Assembly (NCBI GenBank): GCA_003645825.1
Contig: QNCQ01000149.1
Span: forward strand, 1-5,280
Source: Fidelibacterota bacterium
GTDB taxonomy: Bacteria > Fidelibacterota > UBA2242 > B5-G15
Length of the DNA stretch: 5,280 nucleotides
Direction of reading: 5' to 3'
In this document: positions 1 to 5,280 of the stretch, in pieces
Position numbering within the stretch: the first letter of the stretch is position 1
Layout: each line of letters begins with the position of its first letter
Program-made: the position numbers and the translations under genes
Notes under the pieces: generated by a model
What the model was told of the DNA's origin: nothing
Databases searched by the model: none
What the model saw: the letters and a program-made list of their open reading frames with translations, nothing else

Positions 1-960
1 CCAATTATCATTAATATTATTGAATGTTACCGTCTTATTACTTTTGAACCTATAATTAAGCTTATCGTATGAAATTTTTGATCCATCATACATCATTACA
101 CTATATGGTTCACCATACCTTTTCGATATTAAAACCAACTTAGCATCAGTCTCGACGAAATCGTCCTTTACATAATTCTTTCGTCTATATAAATGAAATG
201 TGTATTCATTTACAGTTATTGTGGTTAAATCGTAATCCTTATATTCAAAATACTTAACCCCAAAGTCTTTATCAACTGCTATTAGTTCAGGATATAAAAC
301 CGTTATAAAATCATAACTACACTTACCTTTTTTCTCGAAAATCACATATTCTTTACCAAAATCTTCATATTGATGAATAAACATCTTTGATGGGTCAGCT
401 TGCTGTATTGTAAACTTAATAGGAGATTTTATCATAACAATCTTATTATAATCATAATCAATTTTATTATACTCCCCTTGCCAAATTTGTACGTAATTAT
501 GAAAATCATTTGATTTAAACCTATCTATTATCACCCAACATTTTGGCTTAAAAAATATTATTTCACGGATATACTTTACACTAATTGAATCATAGGCATG
601 GTAAGTACCAGCAAAATAATCATAATTATCCGTTGTTATCCAATCAATTACATCCACATCTGCTAATCTGCTCCATTTTCCAAATCCCGTTCTTGCCTTA
701 TTACTTATCCAACCATCAGCCAATGGTATATAATCACATAATGCCACATTTTTAAAAAATGAATTTTTCATTGACTTAAATGATGGGTCACCATACTTTA
801 CTTTATAATTAGGCAATAAAGTTAATCCTTTACCAAAAAGAATAACCCCTAATTGCCCACCATGTGTATGATCAGGCTTATCTTTAGCTAACCCAGCATC
901 TATAATCATATAATTATCAGTTGATTTCAATCCACTACGCATCACATAATAACCGCTACT
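1..960 (-). other. Heparinase II/III C-terminal beta-sandwich domain (residue 463 onward, incomplete)
   Basis: The domain opens with SSGYYVMRSG and NYMIIDAG, the usual entry strands, followed by DHTHGGQLG and LTLLPNYKVKYG. Strands alternate from there to the window edge, including the REIIFF and WVIIDR pair and HNYVQIW. In the family this domain packs against the toroid and carries a structural zinc site. Here His493 and His495 are present, but the Asp of the usual HxHxD motif is Gly497. Confidence 0.75.
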
Positions 961-2346
961 CTTCAAAGCCACAGACGTGTACTTTGGTTCTTTTACGCCT
1001 ATATCTAAATACCTCTCATTGAGCGCTACATCATTAAAATACCAATAAAACTCCATAGGAAATACATTATCACTATAGTACCGATAGGTTGAATCTTTGA
1101 AAATATACGCACCCACCGCTAACATGCTCGAAATAGGAGGATCATGCAACTCTGCTATATTGTTATCCATAAAATACGCTTTTCGATTTTTGTCAAAATA
1201 TATTCCATCGTTAACATCTATCTCCTGCTCATCCTGCAACACAGGCAATTTACCATTGGGCATTATAACTTTCATGGCAGCTTCAAACATATTCCTGAAT
1301 TTTTTATAAAAAAGATCCCCCATATTAATATCATTTCTCTTAGCCAAGAGGTACACTCGTATATAATTCTTTAAATCCTTTCTATAATAATGGGAAGCTC
1401 TCTCATGATGAAAACCATCTTCTTTAATTTCTCTCTTTATATGTTCTATAATTAAGTCTATCGCTACTCTATTCCAATCCCGCATAGGAGTCAGTTCAGG
1501 AAACATAGTGGTAATTTCAAACAAACCTTCAAGACCATGCAATTGGTGATTACCCCAGTGAAATTTACGGCATGTATCACATAAATTGGCAGCATGTAAT
1601 AAAAATACCTTCAAAAATAAAATATGATCTTCCGGAGATAGTAGATCAGAAAACACGTAATAACTAAATAACCAATTTCTAATTCGTATCCCAGCATAAA
1701 ATCTTTCAAAAATGCTATTCGCACCAGTCTCAACATTTCCAGATTCTAAATCAGATACAAAATCTTTTACCATACTAATAAATTTGTAATAATAGTCTAT
1801 TTCCCTATCTATATGATATGCCAACGCCATATCGATCGAATTTTGCTGTCTAGCAATCAACCTTATAGTATTGGGGGTATAATTTCTTTCCAAAAGGTCT
1901 CTCGCCGGCAATTTCCAGAATAGGTCTACTCCAAAAGTATTAATAAATGCATCTGCTCGCATCTTATGATAATACAATGCTGCACGATAATTTTCCTTGT
2001 AATACTCTATCTTTTTGTCAATATTATCCTTATCAAAAAAATAGCGAGGTACTTTTCTTTCTTTTATATATTCACCAAATATTTTCAGAGCCCCAGATGT
2101 ATCACCTATTCCAAGCTTTTCATAATATCCAGGAAGAACACTTTTCCCAACATTGATATATCGCACAAGCTCACCATCAGATAATAATCTATCACGTGGT
2201 ACATCACTATAACTAATTTCCTTAATGTCACCACTGATCCGACTATCCTTTTTTACACAATTAGAAATACCTATAGAAAATATGATAAAAAACAGGCCTG
2301 TCTTAAAAAACAGGCCTGTTTTTAAGTTCAAAACTTTTCTTTTCAC
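1..2346 (-). CDS. Heparinase II/III-family lipoprotein (polysaccharide lyase-like), 3' end beyond left edge
   Basis: The frame is open for 782 codons, from GTG at 2344-2346 to base 1 with no stop, so the C-terminus is missing. An in-frame TGA at 2359-2361 limits the start. GTG is chosen because GAGGAA lies 8 bases upstream and a lipoprotein signal peptide follows (Cys30). Residues about 105-430 look like the helical toroid of heparinase II/III lyases: FWKLPARDL at 143-151, GIRIRNW at 219-225, WGNHQLHG at 264-271, FPEL at 282-285 and DGFHHERASHYY at 310-321. Family knowledge makes Asn266 and His267 the likely charge neutralisers, and Tyr320 or Tyr321 a candidate base. From 463 (SSGYYVMRSG) the C-terminal beta-sandwich begins, with DHTHGGQLG at 492-500 and a REIIFFKPKCWVIIDR strand pair. 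Expected role: eliminative cleavage of a uronic-acid polysaccharide or oligosaccharide at the cell envelope. It resembles families such as PL12, PL15, PL17 and PL21, but the exact family and substrate cannot be assigned. Some C-terminal ligand positions look changed. Most members have about 600-800 residues, so little is probably missing. Confidence 0.9.
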   Translation of the reverse strand, partial: MKRKVLNLKTGLFFKTGLFFIIFSIGISNCVKKDSRISGDIKEISYSDVPRDRLLSDGELVRYINVGKSVLPGYYEKLGIGDTSGALKIFGEYIKERKVPRYFFDKDNIDKKIEYYKENYRAALYYHKMRADAFINTFGVDLFWKLPARDLLERNYTPNTIRLIARQQNSIDMALAYHIDREIDYYYKFISMVKDFVSDLESGNVETGANSIFERFYAGIRIRNWLFSYYVFSDLLSPEDHILFLKVFLLHAANLCDTCRKFHWGNHQLHGLEGLFEITTMFPELTPMRDWNRVAIDLIIEHIKREIKEDGFHHERASHYYRKDLKNYIRVYLLAKRNDINMGDLFYKKFRNMFEAAMKVIMPNGKLPVLQDEQEIDVNDGIYFDKNRKAYFMDNNIAELHDPPISSMLAVGAYIFKDSTYRYYSDNVFPMEFYWYFNDVALNERYLDIGVKEPKYTSVALKSSGYYVMRSGLKSTDNYMIIDAGLAKDKPDHTHGGQLGVILFGKGLTLLPNYKVKYGDPSFKSMKNSFFKNVALCDYIPLADGWISNKARTGFGKWSRLADVDVIDWITTDNYDYFAGTYHAYDSISVKYIREIIFFKPKCWVIIDRFKSNDFHNYVQIWQGEYNKIDYDYNKIVMIKSPIKFTIQQADPSKMFIHQYEDFGKEYVIFEKKGKCSYDFITVLYPELIAVDKDFGVKYFEYKDYDLTTITVNEYTFHLYRRKNYVKDDFVETDAKLVLISKRYGEPYSVMMYDGSKISYDKLNYRFKSNKTVTFNNINDNW
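1057..2034 (-). other. Heparinase II/III N-terminal alpha/alpha-toroid domain (residues about 105-430)
   Basis: The region is rich in aromatic, amphipathic helices. Its landmarks follow the family order: an arginine-containing AGIRIRNW segment, then WGNHQLHG with the Asn-His pair, FPEL with a following Trp (residues 282-290), and DGFHHERASHYY with the tyrosines expected near the catalytic centre. The domain limits are approximate. The order and spacing of these motifs, rather than overall similarity, support the call. Confidence 0.8.
2287..2322 (-). repeat. 18-bp tandem duplication in signal-peptide codons (KTGLFF twice)
   Basis: Two adjacent 18-base units, 2305-2322 and 2287-2304 on the minus strand, differ at a single base (AAA versus AAG, both Lys). 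Each encodes Lys-Thr-Gly-Leu-Phe-Phe and each contains the perfect 10-base palindrome ACAGGCCTGT. The unit is a multiple of three, so the frame is kept. Confidence 0.95.
2288..2323 (-). terminator. Terminator-like hairpin inside the start of the heparinase-like gene
   Basis: The arms 2288-2301 and 2310-2323 are perfectly complementary over 14 bp, with an 8-base loop at 2302-2309. The stem has a GC-containing core (ACAGGCCTGT) flanked by an A tract on one side and a T tract on the other, the layout of a bidirectional rho-independent terminator. On the minus-strand transcript the stem ends in a run of six U. It lies 20 bases after the GTG codon and about 40 bases after the stop of the beta-helix gene. 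It is within coding sequence, so whether it terminates, attenuates or only stabilises RNA ends is inference. It may instead be a by-product of duplicating a palindromic unit. Confidence 0.4.
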
Positions 2347-2354
2347 GTAGCGTA

Positions 2355-2360
2355 TTCCTC
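2355..2360 (-). promoter_or_regulatory. Shine-Dalgarno site GAGGAA of the heparinase-like gene
   Basis: The minus strand reads GAGGAA followed by 8 bases and then GTG at 2344-2346. The site overlaps the in-frame TGA and sits in the 15-base gap after the upstream stop codon. It decides the GTG start, because no in-frame ATG exists near it and the next in-frame GTG (residue 61) would remove the signal peptide and lacks a comparable site. Confidence 0.8.
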
Positions 2361-2361
2361 A

Positions 2362-5280
2362 TTATTTCACTAACAACATTTTCTTTATACTAACAAAATC
2401 ACCCGATTCTAACCTATAGAAATATACACCGGATGGCAGTTTACTTGCATTAAAATATACCTGGTAATAGCCGGGCTTCTTGACCTCATCAATCAATCGC
2501 ATAACTTCCCTTCCCATTAAGTCATAAATGGACAATGTGGTATGTCCTTCCTCTTTAATAGCAAACTTTATAACCGTACTCGCATTAAAAGGATTTGGAT
2601 AATTCTGTGATAGTTCATATTCAACAGGAATTGCCTCCTCAGAAATCCCGGTTTTAACTTCAAAAACTGCCACAACATGCATATCATCATTAATTTCTAC
2701 ACTGACGGGATTATCAGATCCAGTAATGTCACCTTCCCAACGCTTGAATACCCATCCACTATCAGGATCAGCAACCAATGTTACCATTGTACCTGGATCG
2801 TAGCTTAGACCAACTGGAGGAGGATCCATACTTACCTCACCATTCCCCTGTATTTCTACAGTTAAAAATACATGTATAGGCTCTTCTGTTGCCCAATTAA
2901 GATCACCCAAAGCCAATCCATCACTCGCTATATCATAAGCATGAGACTCTGCAGATAAAGTGTAATCGTCAGTAGATGGATCTACAAATTTTGGATCAAA
3001 ACTCCATATAGTTTCCTCATCTATCCACGCTTCTCCTTCTCGCCCTATCTTAGTAGCTGTATTCCACAATAGTATATGATCAGCAACCGATTCCCCATAT
3101 AGTTTAAATACTTCCGAATGTGAACCAAGCTGATTTGCAAATATACAATTTCTTATCGTAACATTATTTACACCTTCTGGATATATCATCCTATAGTCCT
3201 TATCATAGTCTGTAGAATCAAAGGTACAGTGATTAATGAAAATCGTCATATCATCATTATCTCTTACTCTTATTGCTTCTCTTGCAATGTGGATAAAAGT
3301 ACAATTTTCGACCTTCAGATATCCTATAGTGTTCGGTTCTTTCAAATAAATACCTTCTTTCCCACAATCTCTGAATTTTGTATTAGTAATTATTAAACTA
3401 TCCACAAATGATTTTGGATATACCTTTACCAATACTTCACCTGCATCATGGAAGTAACAACTATCTACTTTTATTATTGCCCTTACAGTATCATCATTGG
3501 TCCTTACTGTATATTTTGCACCATACGCTTCCACACCAATAAGAGAAAATCTAATCGGCTGCTCTTCACCCACTTTTATCTGGAATATACCCGATGAATA
3601 ACTTGGATCTGGATTGCCCTTTATTATAGGCTTTTTCGCCAATTCTCTTTTTGCCATTATAGTTACATTCGTATTTACATTAATAAACTCATCCGCTTCA
3701 TATACGCCACCATCTGTAGCCAGCACAATGGTATCGACGCTAGTATTTCTAACATACTCCATTGCCCAATACAATGTCTTAACTGAATCACCGGCTTCTA
3801 TCTCAATCCTGCCTCCTGCAACTTGAATTTCACTAAAATTTGCTACAATATTTATAGTTGAATCCAGGGTAACAACAATAGTATCTTCAGTAGAAGTTGT
3901 ATCTCCTGACCACCCATCAAATTCCCATCCAATAAATGGTTCTGCAACTAACATTACTTCGGTACCTTTGTTATAAGTCTCATAAAATTCATATGGTTCT
4001 GGTATTTGGATCACATCCCCCAACCCAATTATTTCTACATTCAATGAACACTGTGGAACCACCGGCTCAAAGACTGCTAAAAGGAAAATACTGGAATCCA
4101 TAGACACTGTAATAGGATTATCAGTGGATGTAACATCTCCCTGCCACTCTTTGAATGCCATAGAGGTTGTATCTGACACAGCAGTTACCTGGATATCATC
4201 ATATTGTTTAAATAAAAACCCCGTTTCTGTTGTATCAGTTGGTGCAGGATCGAATTCCAGATGACCGATTCCTACAACATCATAAGATAATTCTTCCACC
4301 ATTGGTACAAAAACAATTACTACAGTTTTATTTCCATCCATTGTAACTGTCATCGTCTCACCATCAGGCGGGAAATTAGAAGGTTCCCAATGATCTATTT
4401 TCCACCCGGTCTCAGGTATAGCTGTTATGGTTACCTCTGTACCAGGGTCATACACACCACCAGGAGGATCCAATTCATAGCTACCTTCTCCTTCAATAAC
4501 AACGGATAAAATATACTTACCGGGCACTTCTTCCCATCTCAAATCTCCTAAAGCATGACCATCATCAGCTTTTCCTCGAGCGGGTGAGTTCTCGGCTAAG
4601 TAAAAATCACCATTATCAGGATCCTGAAATAGAGGATCTAAATGAAAAGTATCAGTGACTGTAGCATTTAGTACTTTAGGATTTAAGACATCCCATACAC
4701 CATTGTATTTAAAAATACTTTCCTCTGATTCAAAACGCGCAAAATAATCATCGTAACTATTACTCACAAAAAGTGAATTTTTAACCTCCACATCAGCCAT
4801 ATCATCAAAATACATCATAGATTTACTGGTCCCACCACAGTTATAAATCGTACAATGATTAATTCTTACTTTCGCATCAGTATAGGTATCGCCTTTAATG
4901 GCTTCTCTTGCAAAATTATAGAAAGTACAATTGGTTATTTCCGCATAATCGAGTATAACAGCTGGATCACTTGACGAGCCCGAATACAATGTTATTCCTT
5001 CTTTAGCACCGTTGTAAAAAATACTACTTCTCACAATTAATGAATCAACACCACAATTTGCATAAGGCTTGATAATCTTCTCATTAAAGTCATGCATTAC
5101 ACAATCATACACCTTAATTACCATACTACCGCTTGGATCTTCATTATCCAATCTTAAAGCATATTTCGCCTTAGCTGCCGCTCCATCCGCAGTACCATCT
5201 CCATTGATTTCTACATTAGCTATTGTAACTTTTGGTGAACCTACAACCTTGAAGATATATGCAGAAGTACTCTCTCCTAC
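2362..5280 (-). CDS. Secreted modular beta-helix protein with InlB-type repeats and T9SS sorting domain, 5' end beyond right edge
   Basis: The frame runs from the right edge to TAA at 2362-2364 and gives 972 residues (numbered here from the edge). A TTG at 5149-5151 is internal: the 43 codons upstream are open and continue the beta-helix. Domains in order are helix A (1-251), InlB-type repeats (255-327, 329-408, 411-484), helix B (489-796), a fourth repeat (802-875) and a T9SS type A sorting domain (886-972). Both helices have rungs of about 21-32 residues marked by motifs such as NCTF and NHCT, as in pectin-lyase-like folds, and both end in ALGDLxW, typical of Bacteroidota secreted beta-helix proteins of the DUF4957/DUF5123 kind. 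The protein is expected to cross the outer membrane by T9SS and act outside, binding or cutting a polysaccharide. No catalytic triad or lyase family could be assigned. It lies 15 bases upstream of the heparinase-like gene, which suggests a shared transcript. Confidence 0.88.
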   Translation of the reverse strand, partial: VGESTSAYIFKVVGSPKVTIANVEINGDGTADGAAAKAKYALRLDNEDPSGSMVIKVYDCVMHDFNEKIIKPYANCGVDSLIVRSSIFYNGAKEGITLYSGSSSDPAVILDYAEITNCTFYNFAREAIKGDTYTDAKVRINHCTIYNCGGTSKSMMYFDDMADVEVKNSLFVSNSYDDYFARFESEESIFKYNGVWDVLNPKVLNATVTDTFHLDPLFQDPDNGDFYLAENSPARGKADDGHALGDLRWEEVPGKYILSVVIEGEGSYELDPPGGVYDPGTEVTITAIPETGWKIDHWEPSNFPPDGETMTVTMDGNKTVVIVFVPMVEELSYDVVGIGHLEFDPAPTDTTETGFLFKQYDDIQVTAVSDTTSMAFKEWQGDVTSTDNPITVSMDSSIFLLAVFEPVVPQCSLNVEIIGLGDVIQIPEPYEFYETYNKGTEVMLVAEPFIGWEFDGWSGDTTSTEDTIVVTLDSTINIVANFSEIQVAGGRIEIEAGDSVKTLYWAMEYVRNTSVDTIVLATDGGVYEADEFINVNTNVTIMAKRELAKKPIIKGNPDPSYSSGIFQIKVGEEQPIRFSLIGVEAYGAKYTVRTNDDTVRAIIKVDSCYFHDAGEVLVKVYPKSFVDSLIITNTKFRDCGKEGIYLKEPNTIGYLKVENCTFIHIAREAIRVRDNDDMTIFINHCTFDSTDYDKDYRMIYPEGVNNVTIRNCIFANQLGSHSEVFKLYGESVADHILLWNTATKIGREGEAWIDEETIWSFDPKFVDPSTDDYTLSAESHAYDIASDGLALGDLNWATEEPIHVFLTVEIQGNGEVSMDPPPVGLSYDPGTMVTLVADPDSGWVFKRWEGDITGSDNPVSVEINDDMHVVAVFEVKTGISEEAIPVEYELSQNYPNPFNASTVIKFAIKEEGHTTLSIYDLMGREVMRLIDEVKKPGYYQVYFNASKLPSGVYFYRLESGDFVSIKKMLLVK
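2365..2625 (-). other. T9SS type A C-terminal sorting domain
   Basis: Residues 886-972 open with YELSQNYPNPFNAST, continue with LSIYDLMGREVMRL, and end with LPSGVYFYRLESGD and a basic tail with SIKKMLLVK as the last residues. This is the classical sorting signal recognised by the type IX secretion system, cleaved or used for surface attachment after export. It shows that the protein is extracellular and that the host has a T9SS. Confidence 0.95.
2656..2877 (-). repeat. InlB-type beta repeat 4
   Basis: The unit of about 74 residues has YDPGTMVTLVADPDSGWVF, the WEGDITGSDNP turn and a closing HVVAVF strand. It sits between beta-helix B and the sorting domain. Its opening LTVEIQGNGEVSMDPPP resembles that of repeat 1 (LSVVIEGEGSYELDPPG), so both helices are followed by a similar first repeat. 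Confidence 0.82.
2893..3816 (-). other. Beta-helix module B
   Basis: Residues 489-796 form a complete copy of the module. An entry segment (AGDSVKTLYWAMEYV, then DTIVLATDGGVY) resembles the first turn of pectin-lyase-like proteins, where a uniform 'period of entry' precedes the coils. Rungs follow at DSCYFHDA, RDCGKEGI, ENCTFIHI, NHCTFDST and RNCIFANQ, with cysteines 31, 21, 24 and 28 residues apart. It ends with FDPKFVDPSTDDYTL and GLALGDLNW, matching module A. Confidence 0.85.
3829..4050 (-). repeat. InlB-type beta repeat 3
   Basis: One unit of about 74 residues carries NKGTEVMLVAEPFIGWEF, then WSGDTTSTEDT and a closing NIVANF strand. It links directly to beta-helix module B through a short Gly-Gly segment. 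Confidence 0.8.
4057..4518 (-). repeat. InlB-type beta repeats 1 and 2
   Basis: Two units of about 73-80 residues follow the pattern of an opening strand with GxG, a 'PGTEVT-A-P--GW-F--W-GD' core and a closing 'M-V-AVF' strand. Repeat 1 (4300-4518) has YDPGTEVTITAIPETGW and ends VVIVF, but its W-x-GD turn is replaced by WEPSNFPPDGE. Repeat 2 (4057-4296) has the more typical WQGDVTSTDNP turn and ends LLAVF. Such units (Pfam calls them divergent InlB B-repeats) usually act as spacers or binding modules in secreted proteins. Confidence 0.8.
4528..5280 (-). other. Beta-helix module A (N-terminal rungs missing)
   Basis: Residues 1-251 from the edge contain rungs marked YDCVMHDF, RSSIFYNG, TNCTFYNF, INHCTIYN and KNSLFVSN, mostly about 25-26 residues apart, and close with a DPLFQDPDNGDFYL segment and GHALGDLRW. 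The closing segment resembles the end of many secreted beta-helix proteins (a 'right-most' cap before a linker). By comparison with module B, at least 70 residues of this module lie beyond the window. Confidence 0.8.

Larger units (their letters stand above)
2257..2346 (-). other. Lipoprotein signal peptide with lipobox, residues 1-30
   Basis: The first residues are basic (Lys2, Arg3, Lys4). A hydrophobic stretch runs to GISNC, with Cys30 as the probable lipidated residue. Ile27-Ser28-Asn29-Cys30 is a loose lipobox, with Asn at -1 where Gly, Ala or Ser is usual; such relaxed sites are common in Bacteroidota. The mature end would read Cys-Val-Lys-Lys-Asp, which is somewhat like the charged surface-export signals described for Bacteroidota lipoproteins, so exposure on the outer face of the outer membrane is possible but not shown. 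The duplicated KTGLFF hexapeptide (residues 9-14 and 15-20) places Lys15 inside the hydrophobic part, so the true h-region may be only residues 16-28. Confidence 0.75.

Noticed and set aside
1097..1374. Two overlapping plus-strand open frames of about 70-76 codons
   Set aside because: They lie opposite the heparinase-like gene, with no ribosome binding site or recognisable domain; the minus-strand frame there carries family motifs.
1947..2184. Two overlapping plus-strand open frames of about 69-72 codons
   Set aside because: Antisense shadows of the N-terminal part of the heparinase-like gene; low-complexity hydrophobic translations without motifs.
2288..2323. Hairpin taken as an ordinary intergenic terminator with the next gene starting after it
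   Set aside because: The frame through it encodes a plausible lipoprotein signal peptide preceded by a strong ribosome binding site. The first in-frame start after the hairpin (GTG at residue 61) lacks a good site and would lose the export signal.
2347..2361. Separate promoter for the heparinase-like gene
   Set aside because: The gap is only 15 bases and is occupied by the ribosome binding site; no Bacteroidota-type -33/-7 pair could be made out with confidence in the upstream coding end.
3614..3826. Plus-strand open frame of 70 codons with a hydrophobic start
   Set aside because: It lies antisense to beta-helix module B, whose minus-strand reading is clearly coding; the hydrophobic look comes from the complement of its codons.
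2893..5280. Naming the beta-helix protein an alginate lyase or chondroitinase B of family PL6
   Set aside because: The fold is similar, but the family's catalytic Lys and Arg context was not recognisable, and such helix repeats also occur in non-enzymatic proteins.

Overview
The window holds two genes, both read on the minus strand in the order right edge to left edge, and each runs off one edge. Together they fill almost the whole window. Only 15 bases separate them, and that gap carries a clear Shine-Dalgarno sequence, so they look like consecutive genes of one operon whose promoter lies beyond the right edge. No tRNA, rRNA, CRISPR array, insertion sequence or promoter was recognised, and no gene-free stretch longer than 300 bases exists.

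Right part (2362-5280): the C-terminal 972 residues of a large secreted modular protein. In order it has a right-handed beta-helix with a pectin-lyase-like look, three InlB-type beta repeats, a second beta-helix that is a duplicate of the first, a fourth InlB-type repeat, and a type IX secretion system (T9SS) type A sorting domain ending in a basic tail. The N-terminus and signal peptide are outside the window. The frame is open to base 5280, so any start chosen inside the window is an artefact.

Left part (1-2346): a 782-codon open frame, starting at GTG with a good ribosome binding site and running off the left edge without a stop. It encodes a heparinase II/III-family polysaccharide lyase-like protein with a lipoprotein signal peptide: an N-terminal alpha-helical toroid with the WGNH motif, then a C-terminal beta-sandwich with an HTH motif. 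An 18-bp tandem duplication in its signal-peptide codons forms a perfect 14-bp stem that resembles a rho-independent terminator.

The T9SS sorting domain with the NYPNPFN motif, the low GC content and the lyase pairing point to the Bacteroidota/FCB supergroup (for example Ignavibacteriota, Calditrichota or KSB1-like lineages), probably a polysaccharide degrader. The likely joint role is that the T9SS-secreted beta-helix protein binds or cuts a polysaccharide, probably an acidic one, outside the cell, and the outer-membrane-anchored heparinase-like lipoprotein processes the fragments. The substrate cannot be read from the sequence. The most unusual points are the terminator-like hairpin inside the signal-peptide codons, the duplicated helix with a conserved ladder of glutamates, and the apparently eroded metal site of the heparinase-like protein.
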